A DNA stretch of 64,000 nucleotides from Opitutia bacterium Tous-C1TDCM (GTDB lineage: Bacteria > Verrucomicrobiota > Verrucomicrobiia > Opitutales > Opitutaceae). How positions within the stretch are numbered: the first letter of the stretch is position 1; each line of letters begins with the position of its first letter. The DNA is taken from NCBI GenBank assembly GCA_002288455.1, contig NEUS01000003.1, positions 16,539 through 80,538 of the forward strand, written 5' to 3'. The notes under the pieces were generated by a model that was not told the origin of the DNA, did not search any database, and saw nothing but the letters and a program-made list of their open reading frames with translations. Below are positions 53,517 through 62,165 of this stretch, piece after piece. The position numbers and the translations under genes were made by a program.

Positions 53517-54518
53517 TCAGGGTTTGCCGGATTTCGGGAGGGCAAACTTGATCACGGGTTCGGCCGGGGCGGGGGCCGGAGCGGCCGCGGCGGGAGCGGT
53601 GAGCACGGGAGCGCGGCGCGGTTCCTGCGCGATCGGCAGCGTGGGGGCGGCGGCGGGCAGGGCGCGGAAACCGCGCTCGATCAGCTCGGTGATCTGGAGG
53701 TCGCGTTCCTTCGATTGGGCGCTGCCCATGGTGACCACGATGATGCGCCGGCCGTTGCGTTGGGCGGTGGCGGCGAGGCAGAAGCCGGCGCCGTTCGTGA
53801 AGCCGGTCTTGAGGCCATCGACGCCGGCAAGTTTGCCGACGAGTTTGTTGTGGTTGACCATGTCGATGGGTTGGGCGCGGACGCCTTCGCCGAATTTGCG
53901 GGATCGGATCGAGGTATATTTCAGGGCATCGGTTCGCTCCACCAGGTAACGGCTCAGCAGGGCGAAATCGCGCGGCGTGGTGAGGTCGCCCTCGGCGAGG
54001 CGGCGGTTCGCGGGCGGCAGGCCGTGCGGGGTGCGGAACGTCGTCTGCTCCATGCCGAGGGCGCGGGCTTTCGCGTTCATCAATTCGACGAAGGCGGGCA
54101 CCGAACCGGCGGCGGCGCGGGCGAGGGCGTGGGCGGCGTCGTTGGCGGATTGGATCATCATCGCGTGGATCAGTTCCTCGACGGGAAAGGTCTCGCGCGG
54201 ATCGAGGTACACTTGCGTGCCGCCGATTTTCGAATCCTCGGGCGTGATGCGGACCGGCGTGGTCAGGGCGATTTTGCCGGCGAGCAAATGGTCGTGCAGG
54301 ACGGCAAACGTCATGAGCTTCGTCATGCTGGCCGGCGGGCCGAGGGTGTCGGCGCGGTCCTCGAAAATCACGGCCCCGGAAGCGGCCTCCATGACGATGG
54401 CGCCTTTGTAGGTGGCCGGGGCGGTCGACTCCGCGGCGGGCCGGGTTGGGCGCGGGCGGGGATCGGCGGCGGAGGCGCCGGCGACGACCGCCAGCGCGAA
54501 GAGAAAGCGGACAATCAT
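53517..54518 (-). CDS. dacA: D-alanyl-D-alanine carboxypeptidase, S11 family
   Basis: The 333-residue product has a signal peptide (about 1-18) and the S11 penicillin-binding motifs: SMTK with nucleophile Ser64 and Lys67, SAND in the MMIQSANDAAH segment near 121-131, and KTG in GLKTGFTNGAG near 225-235. It trims the terminal D-Ala from peptidoglycan stem peptides. The usual PBP5 C-terminal beta domain is replaced by an Ala/Pro-rich tail (about 280-333). The hemerythrin gene is divergent with 180 bp between starts. Confidence 0.9.
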   Translation of the reverse strand: MIVRFLFALAVVAGASAADPRPRPTRPAAESTAPATYKGAIVMEAASGAVIFEDRADTLGPPASMTKLMTFAVLHDHLLAGKIALTTPVRITPEDSKIGGTQVYLDPRETFPVEELIHAMMIQSANDAAHALARAAAGSVPAFVELMNAKARALGMEQTTFRTPHGLPPANRRLAEGDLTTPRDFALLSRYLVERTDALKYTSIRSRKFGEGVRAQPIDMVNHNKLVGKLAGVDGLKTGFTNGAGFCLAATAQRNGRRIIVVTMGSAQSKERDLQITELIERGFRALPAAAPTLPIAQEPRRAPVLTAPAAAAPAPAPAEPVIKFALPKSGKP

Positions 54519-54698
54519 GCGCGCGAGGAAGACGGAATTTGCGGGCCGCGCGAGGGGAAATGCGGCGGTTTTCTTGCGTCGGTTTGGCCAAGATTCACGC
54601 AGCGGCCCGGTAAACTTTCAGCTAACCTGCAGGTCCGCCCACGGTATCCAGTCAACGGTCACCCCCGACCGCCCTCTACGCCCAGCCGGTCCCTCTTC

Positions 54699-55139
54699 AT
54701 GCCTCAATGGAACCCAGACTTTGAAACCGGACATCCGACGATCGATACCGAGCATCAGGAATTCCTGCACCAACTCGAAATGTTGAAAGTGGCGATCGAT
54801 GCCGGCGCCGGCCGGGAAAAAGTCGTCGATCTCATCGTCGTGCTCCAGCGTTACGTGCTGGGCCATTTCGCGCGGGAGGAGGCCCACATGTTGCGGGTCG
54901 GTTGTCCGTCGCACGGCGCCAATTGCGCCGCGCATCGCGAATTCTCGCACAAGTTCGACCGTTGGCTGGAATTGCTGACCTACAGCGGCACTCCCGTTTC
55001 GCTGCTGCTGGAGGTGCACCGCGAATCCCTCGCTTGGATCACCCACCATATCCAGAAGGTCGACTGCGGACTCCGCGCCTGCCCGGCGCATGGCAGTGTA
55101 CCCGTGTCCCCGCGCGCGGATGAGGTCCGGAAAAGTTGA
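54699..55139 (+). CDS. bacteriohemerythrin
   Basis: This 146-residue protein has the four-helix hemerythrin pattern of diiron ligands: His and Glu in GHPTIDTEHQEF (residues 12-23), HFAREEAH (about 56-63), HREFSHKF near 78-85, and HHIQKVD near 113-119. Bacterial hemerythrins bind O2 and deliver it to oxidases or sense oxygen. The C-terminus has two cysteines (CGLRAC) in an otherwise variable tail. It stands alone, convergent with the YdeI gene and divergent from dacA. Confidence 0.92.
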   Translation: MPQWNPDFETGHPTIDTEHQEFLHQLEMLKVAIDAGAGREKVVDLIVVLQRYVLGHFAREEAHMLRVGCPSHGANCAAHREFSHKFDRWLELLTYSGTPVSLLLEVHRESLAWITHHIQKVDCGLRACPAHGSVPVSPRADEVRKS

Positions 55140-55254
55140 CGGTTGCGAATCCGGAAATCGGTTGGTTTCGCGTCCGCGATTTCTGCCGGGCCGGGCGTCG
55201 CGTCCGCGGTGGGATCCGGTGTGTGCGATGCCACCGCAGTCGCGGAGCGGCTTT

Positions 55255-55824
55255 TCATGCGAGCTGTTTCAGGCGCCGGCGAGCGGCGCAGTCGGCGAGC
55301 AATTGCTCGAAGCGTCGCGCGCGCGTGGCCGGTTGCTTGGCGGAGACGATCCAGTGGAGGGCGTTGCGGCGGTAGCCGGGCGGCTGGGCGGCGAAGTAGC
55401 TCCAGGCGGCGGCAGCGACGCGGAAGCGTTTGGTTTCGGCGGGGGCCAGCTTCGGTTCCTGCCGCGCTTCGAAAGCGTAGACGCCGGTTTTGCGCGGATC
55501 GCGGGCGGCGAAGGCGGCGAGACCGGCGGGGTGCATCCGGCCCGCGGCGGTGAGGCGCGCGACGTGGCCCACGTTGACGTTGCTCCAGATGCTGCCGGGT
55601 TTGCGCGGCGTGAAGCGGTGCCGGTAACGCTCGGCGTCGAGCGACTTGATCACGCCGTCGATCCAGCCGAAGCAGAGCGCTTCGTCCACGGCTTCCTGAT
55701 ACGTGATGCCGCGGCGGACGGACGACTTCTTGAAGAAGCCGACGAAGGTTTCCGCGGCGGAGGCGTGGTGCGTTTCCAGCCAACGGCGGAAGGAGGCGGC
55801 GTCGGGATGGAAAATGGGTTCCAT
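55255..55824 (-). CDS. YdeI/OmdA family protein
   Basis: The 189-residue protein has the YdeI/OmdA signature: FRRWLETHHASAAETFVGFFKK at the start, AVDEALCFGWIDGVIK near 45-60 and the C-terminal helix KQPATRARRFEQLLADCAARRRL. The function is unknown beyond a general role in stress tolerance. It follows prfC on the same strand (30 bp from the prfC stop). A more distant member of the group, with an additional DUF1905 domain, is encoded at 28301. Confidence 0.85.
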   Translation of the reverse strand: MEPIFHPDAASFRRWLETHHASAAETFVGFFKKSSVRRGITYQEAVDEALCFGWIDGVIKSLDAERYRHRFTPRKPGSIWSNVNVGHVARLTAAGRMHPAGLAAFAARDPRKTGVYAFEARQEPKLAPAETKRFRVAAAAWSYFAAQPPGYRRNALHWIVSAKQPATRARRFEQLLADCAARRRLKQLA

Positions 55825-55853
55825 GGTCGGCGCCGCCGCGGTCCGGGAAAAAC

Positions 55854-57527
55854 TCAGTTTTTCGCGGCCCGGCTTTGCTCGAGCGGGAGGTCGTGCAGCT
55901 TCAGCTCCGGATTCTTTTCCGTGAAGTAGCGCAGCGTCCACTCGTTGGGGAAGAGTGCGACGGGCTGGTCGAATTTGTCCGCGCCGAAGCTGACGCCGCT
56001 GGCGACGACGATGGCGTGCGGGTCGGCGAGGGCCGGGTGCGGCTCGAGCCATTTGAGCAAGGTCCACGGCGTGGGGGTGAGCCGCGATTCGGCGCCGTAT
56101 TCGGCCTGGAGGCGCCATTGCACGACTTCGAATTGCAGCGGGCCGACGGCGGCCAGCAGGGTGGAGCCGGGCGGGGCGTTGCGGGCGGTGAAGGCCTGGA
56201 CGACGCCTTCCTGCAGGAGCTGCTCGAGACCGGCGCGGTAGCGTTTGGCGTCGCCGGTGTTGGGATTGGAAATGTAGGTGAAGACCTCGGGCGGGAAGCG
56301 CGGGATCTCGTCGTAGGCGATTTCCTTGTCCGAGGTGAGCGTGTCGCCGATGCCGAATTCGCTGTGGCCGACGAGGCCGATGACATCGCCCGGCCAGGCG
56401 ACGTCGACGGTCTCGCGTTCCTGGCCGAAGAGTTTGTGCGAGGAGGAGAGGCGCATCGTTTTGCCGGTGCGCTGGTGGGTGACCATCATGTCGCGCTCGA
56501 ACTTGCCGGAGCAGATCCGGAGGAACGCGATGCGGTCGCGGTGCTTCGGATCCATGTTGGCCTGGATCTTGAAAACGAAGCCGGAGAATTTGTCGTGGGC
56601 GACCGGGATCTCGCGTTTCGGCGTATCCGCGGCGGCAGGACCGGCGGCGGGATCGGGCTTGGCGGAGGAGGCGACCGTGATGACGGAGCGGCGCGGGGCG
56701 GGCGGGACGGAGTCGTGGAGGAAGCCGTCGAGCAGGAGCTGGATGCCGAAGTTGTTCACCGCGCTGCCGAAATAGACGGGGGTCTGCCGGCCGGCGCGGA
56801 TGGCGGCGAGGTCGAAGGGGTGGCCGGCGCCGTCGAGCATCGCGAGCTGCTCCTTCACTTCGTTGAAGGTGTAGTCGTCGAGTTTTTCGCGGACGATCGG
56901 GTCGTCGAGATCGGCGACGCTGACGGGGGCGTGGTATTTGCCGCCGGGGACGCGTTCGAAGAGATGGACCTCGCGGGTGCGGCGGTCGAAGACGCCGCGG
57001 AAGCCGGGGCCGTTGCCGAGGGGCCAGATCACGGGGGAGGACTGGAGGCCGAGGACGGTTTCCAATTCGTCGAGCAGCTCGAGCGCGTTGCGCGTCGGCC
57101 GGTCGCACTTGTTCATGAAAGTGAAGATCGGCACCCCGCGGCGGCGGCAGACCTCGAAGAGCTTGCGGGTCTGGGCTTCGACGCCCTTGGCGGCGTCGAT
57201 CACCATGAGGGCGGCGTCGACGGCGGTGAGGACGCGGTAGGTGTCCTCGGAAAAGTCCTTGTGGCCGGGGGTGTCGAGCAGGTTGACGGCGTAGCCGCTG
57301 TAGTCGAACTGGAGGACGGTGGAGCTGATCGAGATGCCGCGCTGTTTCTCGAGTTCCATCCAGTCGGAGGCGGTGGCGCGCTGGTTTTTGCGCGCGGTGA
57401 CGGAACCGGCGAGGTGGATGGCGTTGCCGTAAAGGAGGAACTTCTCGGTCAACGTCGTCTTGCCCGCGTCGGGGTGGGAGATGATCGCGAAGGTGCGGCG
57501 GCGGGCGATTTCGGCGGCGGGAGACAT
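55854..57527 (-). CDS. prfC: peptide chain release factor 3
   Basis: The 557-residue translational GTPase has G1 HPDAGKTT (residues 18-25), the G2 region RGISISST, G3 DTPGH, and the G4 NKCD motif, followed by the RF3-specific domains with KLFGQERETVDVAWPGDVIGL. It recycles RF1 and RF2 from the ribosome. A Pro/Ala-rich insertion (about 285-305) is longer than in E. coli. The ATG at 57527 is preceded by TCC. It diverges from the diheme cytochrome gene with 114 bp between starts. Confidence 0.95.
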   Translation of the reverse strand: MSPAAEIARRRTFAIISHPDAGKTTLTEKFLLYGNAIHLAGSVTARKNQRATASDWMELEKQRGISISSTVLQFDYSGYAVNLLDTPGHKDFSEDTYRVLTAVDAALMVIDAAKGVEAQTRKLFEVCRRRGVPIFTFMNKCDRPTRNALELLDELETVLGLQSSPVIWPLGNGPGFRGVFDRRTREVHLFERVPGGKYHAPVSVADLDDPIVREKLDDYTFNEVKEQLAMLDGAGHPFDLAAIRAGRQTPVYFGSAVNNFGIQLLLDGFLHDSVPPAPRRSVITVASSAKPDPAAGPAAADTPKREIPVAHDKFSGFVFKIQANMDPKHRDRIAFLRICSGKFERDMMVTHQRTGKTMRLSSSHKLFGQERETVDVAWPGDVIGLVGHSEFGIGDTLTSDKEIAYDEIPRFPPEVFTYISNPNTGDAKRYRAGLEQLLQEGVVQAFTARNAPPGSTLLAAVGPLQFEVVQWRLQAEYGAESRLTPTPWTLLKWLEPHPALADPHAIVVASGVSFGADKFDQPVALFPNEWTLRYFTEKNPELKLHDLPLEQSRAAKN

Positions 57528-57641
57528 GGACAGTGAACCGGGAGGGAAACGGGAATCGCGGGGCGAGGGAAGAGCGAACTCGCGGGCGGACGGGCGAAAC
57601 GCTTGCGCCGCGGCGAGCGGGCGGGCAACAAGGCGCACCCC

Positions 57642-58541
57642 ATGAATCGCGCGACGAAGATTTTCGTTCCCGGCTTTGCCTTGCTGGTGGTCGCGGGGAT
57701 CGCGTTCGGCGGCTGGATCCAGTGGCAGAGCCACCGCCGGCTCGCGCGGGTGTACGCGATCGAAGTCGCGGCGGTGCCCGTGCCCGCGGGCGCGGAGGCG
57801 GTGGCGCGCGGGAAACACCTGGCGACGACGCGCGGGTGCGTCGATTGCCACGGCGCGGATCTGGCCGGGGCCACGGTGATCGACGACGGGGCGATGGGCC
57901 GGATCGACGGACCCAACTTGACCCGCGGCGCGGGCGGATTGCCCGCGGACTACGCGGATTCGGATTTTGTGCGCGCGATCCGGCACGGCGTGAATCGCGA
58001 GGGCCGCGGGTTGTTTCTGATGCCTTCGACGGACTATGCGACGCTGTCGGATGCCGATATGGGCGCGTTGATCGCCCACCTGCGGGTGTTGCCGGCGGTG
58101 GACAAGCCGAGCGGACCGGTGAAGCCGGGCCCGGTGGCGAGGACCTTGCTGGCCACGGGGCGGTTGCGTTTGGCCGCGCAGGAAATCCAGCACGCGCGGA
58201 TCAAGCCTTCGCAGGTGGCGCCGGCGGCGAACGCCGACTACGGACGCTATGTGGCGGCGAGTTGCACGGGTTGCCACGGGTCCAATCTCTCCGGGGGCAA
58301 GATCGCGGTGGGGCCGCCGACGTGGCCGCCGGCGTCGAATCTCACGCCGCACCCGGACGGCCGGCTGGGGCAGTGGACGGAAGCGGATTTTGTGCGCGCG
58401 CTGCGCACCCACCGGCGGCCCGACGGCAGCGAGATCAGTCCGGTGATGCCGAAGACGTTCGGCGGATTGGACGAAATCGAAATGAAGGCGCTGTGGGCCT
58501 ACCTGCGGACCTTGCCGCCGAAGCCGTTGGGCAAACGCTGA
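57642..58541 (+). CDS. membrane-anchored diheme cytochrome c
   Basis: The 299-residue protein has an N-terminal membrane anchor (about 7-28) and two cytochrome c domains with CVDCH (residues 66-70) and CTGCH (208-212). Each domain has candidate axial methionines, as in FLMPSTDYA and PVMPKTFGG. It is likely a periplasmic electron carrier anchored in the inner membrane, possibly for the PVC-type dehydrogenases found in this window, though nothing here links them directly. The ATG at 57642 is preceded by CCC. Confidence 0.9.
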   Translation: MNRATKIFVPGFALLVVAGIAFGGWIQWQSHRRLARVYAIEVAAVPVPAGAEAVARGKHLATTRGCVDCHGADLAGATVIDDGAMGRIDGPNLTRGAGGLPADYADSDFVRAIRHGVNREGRGLFLMPSTDYATLSDADMGALIAHLRVLPAVDKPSGPVKPGPVARTLLATGRLRLAAQEIQHARIKPSQVAPAANADYGRYVAASCTGCHGSNLSGGKIAVGPPTWPPASNLTPHPDGRLGQWTEADFVRALRTHRRPDGSEISPVMPKTFGGLDEIEMKALWAYLRTLPPKPLGKR

Positions 58542-58609
58542 AGGCGGCGCGGCGGGCGGGCGGCGCACAATTTTGTGGCGGTGCCGCGCATTCGGGCAAA
58601 CGTGGGCGC

Positions 58610-59794
58610 GTGTCTGTCCCGCCTGCTTTCAAACTCCGTCCGAATGCACGTTCCCGCGTCCTGCAGGGGCACCCGTGGGTGTTTGCCAACGAAGTCGAGG
58701 CGCTGTTGCCGGAAACGGCCGACGGCGAAGTGGTGGAGTGCCGGGACCGCACCGGCCGCCTGATCGGGACGGGCATCTGCAATTCGAAATCGCAGATCGT
58801 GTGGCGGCGGCTGAGCCGGGACCGGGTGTCGTTGGATGCCGGATACATCCGCGGGGCCCTGGAGCGGGCCTTGGCCCGCCGGCCGGCGGCGACGAGCGGG
58901 ACGGTGCGGACGTGCCAGCGGCTGGTGTGGAGCGAGTCCGACGATTTGCCGGGCGTCGTGGTCGACCAATTCGGGGACACGCTGGTGGTCCAGATCCAGA
59001 CCTTGGCGATGGAGAAACGCGCGGCGCTGATCGGCGACCTGCTCGCGGAATCGGTGCAGCCGGCGGAGATCATTTTCCGCAACGACGCGCCGATCCGGCG
59101 GCTGGAAGGCCTGCCCTTCGAGGTGCACACGCGGTCGGGCCGGACCTGGGAGCCGCGGTGGGTGGCGATCGACGGTTTCGAATACTGGCTCGATCTGCAG
59201 CAGGGCCAGAAAACGGGATTCTATCTCGACCAGCGGGCGCAGCATGCGGCGATGGCGAAGTATTGCCGCGGCGGGCGGGTGCTGGATGCGTTTTGCAACC
59301 AGGGCGCCTTTGCGCTGCATGCGGCGCGGGCCGGGGCCGCCGAGGTGCTCGGGCTCGACAGTGCGGAGGATGCGATCGCGGCCGCGCGGCGAAACGCGGA
59401 GCGGAACGGGGTGAAGGCGGAGTTCCGGGTCGCGAATGTGTTCGATTGGTTCAACGCCCCGGAACGCGCGGCGGAGGCGCGTTGGGATGTCATCGTGCTC
59501 GACCCGCCGCCGTTTGCGAAATCGAAGAGCGCGCTCGAGGGCGCGTTGCGCGGCTACAAGGAAATCAATTTGCGGGCGCTGCAGCGGTTGGCGCCGGGAG
59601 GCGTGCTCGCGACGTACACGTGCTCGTACCACATGCAGGATGCGGAATTGCGCCAAGTGCTCGCCGAGGCCGCGACGGACGCGAAGCGGAAACTGCGCGT
59701 GCTCGAGTGGGCGCACCAGCCGCCGGATCATCCGGTTCTGGCGACCATGGCGGAGAGCGAATACCTGCGCGGCTACATCCTGCGGGTGGAGTAA
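58610..59794 (+). CDS. class I SAM-dependent rRNA methyltransferase, RlmI-like
   Basis: This 394-residue protein begins at GTG with a PUA domain (about 1-85) and a small RlmI-like middle domain, followed by a Rossmann methyltransferase with the SAM motif VLDAFCNQGAFALHAA and the catalytic LDPPPFAKSK. RlmI-type enzymes make 5-methylcytidine in 23S rRNA. The GTG start gives SVPPAFKLRPNARSRVLQGHP, the usual PUA beginning. It lies 68 bp after the cytochrome gene in the same direction and is probably not functionally linked to it. Confidence 0.92.
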   Translation: MSVPPAFKLRPNARSRVLQGHPWVFANEVEALLPETADGEVVECRDRTGRLIGTGICNSKSQIVWRRLSRDRVSLDAGYIRGALERALARRPAATSGTVRTCQRLVWSESDDLPGVVVDQFGDTLVVQIQTLAMEKRAALIGDLLAESVQPAEIIFRNDAPIRRLEGLPFEVHTRSGRTWEPRWVAIDGFEYWLDLQQGQKTGFYLDQRAQHAAMAKYCRGGRVLDAFCNQGAFALHAARAGAAEVLGLDSAEDAIAAARRNAERNGVKAEFRVANVFDWFNAPERAAEARWDVIVLDPPPFAKSKSALEGALRGYKEINLRALQRLAPGGVLATYTCSYHMQDAELRQVLAEAATDAKRKLRVLEWAHQPPDHPVLATMAESEYLRGYILRVE

Positions 59795-59853
59795 GGCCGG
59801 CCGGCGAGTTGATTCTTGAGTGCGACGCCGATTCGGGCCTAGTCCTTCCTCTC

Positions 59854-60273
59854 ATGGCCCGCCCGACCAACGCGTTGATTGTGGACGATGAACCCCACGT
59901 GCGGATGTTCGCACGGATGCTCTTGCGCGAAATCGGCATCACGGAGGTCTGGGAAGCCGCCGACGGCGCGAAGGCCGTGGAGTTTCTGAACGAATACGAA
60001 CCCGAGTTGATGCTGCTCGACATCAATATGCCGAACATGAACGGCATGGAATTGTTGCAGGAGCTGCACGGGGCGGGCTGGGATGTGCCGGTGATCGTGC
60101 TGACCTCGGAGAGCGCGATGAAGACGGTGCAGGATGCGGCGGCCTTGGGGGCCTGCGGCTACATTCTCAAACACAGCCCGAAGCAGGAAGCGCTGAAGTC
60201 GCTGCGCGAGTTGGTCGACGGGTTGGCGGAAGAGGAACCGCCCGCAGATCGGCACGGCGGCGACGGGATCTGA
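59854..60273 (+). CDS. CheY-like response regulator
   Basis: The 139-residue single-domain receiver has acidic residues in IVDDEP, the phosphoacceptor Asp in LLDINMPNMNG near residues 52-62, and the switch Thr and Lys (VLTSESAMKT near 84-93; ILKHSP near 108-113). It carries no output domain, so it acts through another protein. The kinase partner is unknown. The ATG at 59854 is the only start that keeps the first strand. It is followed by a 9-bp repeat array and the hypothetical ORF at 60474. Confidence 0.92.
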   Translation: MARPTNALIVDDEPHVRMFARMLLREIGITEVWEAADGAKAVEFLNEYEPELMLLDINMPNMNGMELLQELHGAGWDVPVIVLTSESAMKTVQDAAALGACGYILKHSPKQEALKSLRELVDGLAEEEPPADRHGGDGI

Positions 60274-60343
60274 GCCGGGGAATAGGACTAGCGAGGGCCG
60301 AAGCCTGTTGGTTGAGGAGGGCCCTAGGGGCTCCGTGAGCCGG

Positions 60344-60415
60344 GATGGGACTTATGCGAACTATGGGACTTATTGTTCCTATATGTCCTATAGGTCGCAT
60401 CGGTCCCATGTGCGC
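60344..60415. repeat. nonad array, 8 units (TATGGGACT type)
   Basis: Eight consecutive 9-bp units begin with TAT or CAT (first unit GATGGGACT), for example TATGGGACT and TATAGGTCG. The first half contains GGGAC and the second half GTCC, so the array folds back on itself. It lies in the spacer after the CheY-like gene. The period of 9 differs from the 7-bp and 8-bp arrays elsewhere. Confidence 0.85.
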
Positions 60416-60473
60416 ATGCGGCCGAGAGAAGCTGCGACCGGTCGCGGGGCGCCGGTCGCACCGCGCGCGGCGA

Positions 60474-60692
60474 TCAGCCGGAAAGCCCGGGCTGCCGGAG
60501 CAAGCCGGTGCAGCGCTGCAGAAAGGTAGGACGGCGGAAGACGTTGATCACGCGAAACGCGACCAGATCGCGCAGCACCGCGGGACGCGGAGGCTGGATT
60601 GCCAGCGGCGAACGCGGGCTCTCCGGCAAGGGCAGCCAGGAGTCGCGGGAAATCTCGGTACCGGCGGGGAAGAAGAAGGGGGAGATTTTCAT
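60474..60692 (-). CDS. small hypothetical protein downstream of lexA
   Basis: The open frame encodes 72 residues starting MKISPFFFPAGTEISRDSW. GC at third codon positions is about 80 percent, matching the genuine genes nearby, and the ATG at 60692 is preceded by ACC. The C-terminus is basic (VFRRPTFLQR). I recognise no domain. It is in the same direction as lexA, 149 bp downstream, so it could be in the SOS transcript, but this is only positional. Confidence 0.45.
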   Translation of the reverse strand: MKISPFFFPAGTEISRDSWLPLPESPRSPLAIQPPRPAVLRDLVAFRVINVFRRPTFLQRCTGLLRQPGLSG

Positions 60693-60841
60693 GGTGAGGA
60701 GGTTGGAGGATTGGAAAAGGGACAAGGAGTACCTGACGAATGCGGGGGCATCGTCCGGGATCCGGAAACCGGATCGGGGGGAGTTCGGGGACGCGGCGGC
60801 GGGCCGGGTCGGGGTAGCCGGTGGCGACTGCGGCGGGCGGA

Positions 60842-61462
60842 TCAGTTTACCTGAGTTCGGATCAGGCCGATCATCACGCCTTGGATGATCAATTCCTGAA
60901 CGGGCAGGAGGTCGGGATAGCGCGGATTCTCGGCGCGGAGAAAGGGGCGGCCGCGCTGGACAAGAAAACGTTTGAGGGTGGATTCGCCGTCGATGAGCGC
61001 GGCGACAATATCGAGCGGGCGCGGCTCGCGCGGCGTGACGAAGACCGTGTCGCCATCAAGAATACTGGCATCGATCATCGAATCGCCGCGGACGCGGAGA
61101 GCGAAGACCTTGGTCTCGGGCCGAATGCCCAAGGTGGCGGTATCGACGGAAATGTAACTGTCGGGCTCCTGTTGTTCGGCGGCGATGGGCAGGCCGGCGG
61201 GAATGGTGCCGAAGAGCGGAATCTCGATCAGGGAACCGCGGCGCGGATACGAAGCCGGGAGGAGGCCGCGGGCTTTGCCATCGAGCCGGCGAAGGGCGCC
61301 CTTTTCGGTGAGCGCATCGACGTGGCGCTTGATGCCGAAGGGACTGGCGAGACCGAAGTGGGCTTGGATTTCCCGGAGGGACGGCGCGACGCCGTGGTCG
61401 CGGTGGTGGGCGTTGATGAAATCGAGGACCTGCTGCTGTCGATCGGTGAGGGGCTCGCTCAT
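60842..61462 (-). CDS. lexA: LexA repressor
   Basis: The 206-residue protein has an N-terminal winged helix (LTDRQQQVLDFINAHH at the start, SLREIQAHFGLASPFGIKRHVDAL near 29-52) and a C-terminal S24 peptidase-like domain with the cleavage site Ala-Gly in GTIPAGLP, catalytic Ser in RGDSMIDASI and Lys in ESTLKRFL. RecA-activated self-cleavage derepresses SOS genes. The start at 61462 matches other LexA proteins; the frame continues upstream only through the operator. A perfect operator overlaps the promoter, so it is likely autoregulated. Confidence 0.95.
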   Translation of the reverse strand: MSEPLTDRQQQVLDFINAHHRDHGVAPSLREIQAHFGLASPFGIKRHVDALTEKGALRRLDGKARGLLPASYPRRGSLIEIPLFGTIPAGLPIAAEQQEPDSYISVDTATLGIRPETKVFALRVRGDSMIDASILDGDTVFVTPREPRPLDIVAALIDGESTLKRFLVQRGRPFLRAENPRYPDLLPVQELIIQGVMIGLIRTQVN

Positions 61463-61463
61463 A

Positions 61464-61479
61464 GTGTTCAAGTGAACAC
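61464..61479. promoter_or_regulatory. LexA operator (TGTTC-N4-GAACA)
   Basis: GTGTTC (61464-61469) and GAACAC (61474-61479) form a perfect dyad with a 4-bp spacer (AAGT), one base upstream of the lexA start codon. It contains TGTTC-N4-GAACA, which I recall as the LexA motif of Verrucomicrobia. Its place at the start implies negative autoregulation. Confidence 0.85.
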
Positions 61480-61573
61480 ATGCGGGCCGGTTTGGAAAGC
61501 AGGAAATGCCGGCCGCGCGATTTTTTGCGGGGTGCGCCGGCGGGTGGGAGCGGTCCGGGCGCGGCGGACCGCG

Positions 61574-62146
61574 TCAGTTCAGGTCGCCGTCTTTCCAATA
61601 TTTCGTGCCCTGCAGCGTGGCCTGGAGGGCGACGCCGTTTTTCGTCAGCTGGTAGACTTCGACACCGGGGACGGCGGTGATCGCGCCGGCGGCCGCGGCG
61701 CCTTTGTCGTCGGACTTGGCGGCGGCGTCGGCCTGGGCGCTGAAGTCCCAGCCTTTCGTGACGAAGGCCTCGAGCTTCGCCTTGTCATGGAAAACGAATA
61801 CGGCGCGGAAATCCTTCACGCCGAGGCCGAGGCCGATGCCGGCGGAGCCCATCTTCATGAAGGTCTCGGTGTCGCGGAACATGCCGTTCTCCACCACGAC
61901 GCCGCTGCCGCCGGCGAAGCTGGCGAAGATGAGATTCACGCCGACGTTGGAAAACACGGCGTAGCCGGCGGCCTTCTTGATCTTCGTTTTCAGCTCGGGC
62001 TTTTCCTTGGCGATCTCGGCGATGACGGTGTCGCGCATCTTGAGGATGGCGGTGCGCTTCTCGGCCGGAGTGTCCTTCGCGACGAGGGCGGGACCCGCGA
62101 ACATCAAGGTCAGGAAAACGGCAAGGCGGAGCGGCAGGGATTTCAT
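61574..62146 (-). CDS. SYLF/YSC84-domain lipid-binding protein
   Basis: The 190-residue protein has a signal peptide (about 1-23) and a SYLF (Ysc84) domain: KTKIKKAAGYAVFSNVGVNLIF near 53-74 and GLGLGVKDFRAVFVFHDKAKLEAF near 104-127. SYLF domains bind phosphoinositides in eukaryotes; bacterial copies are secreted and their role is unclear. The ATG at 62146 starts the signal. It is followed by lexA on the same strand (111 bp) and preceded by the Tat-exported isomerase gene (19 bp gap), with which it may be co-transcribed. Confidence 0.85.
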   Translation of the reverse strand: MKSLPLRLAVFLTLMFAGPALVAKDTPAEKRTAILKMRDTVIAEIAKEKPELKTKIKKAAGYAVFSNVGVNLIFASFAGGSGVVVENGMFRDTETFMKMGSAGIGLGLGVKDFRAVFVFHDKAKLEAFVTKGWDFSAQADAAAKSDDKGAAAAGAITAVPGVEVYQLTKNGVALQATLQGTKYWKDGDLN

Positions 62147-62165
62147 GCGGGAAGGCGGAGCGGTC

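Noticed and set aside
55206..55237. Hairpin GCGGTGG/CCACCGC between hemerythrin and the YdeI gene as terminator
   Set aside because: The loop is 18 bases and no T-run follows on either strand.
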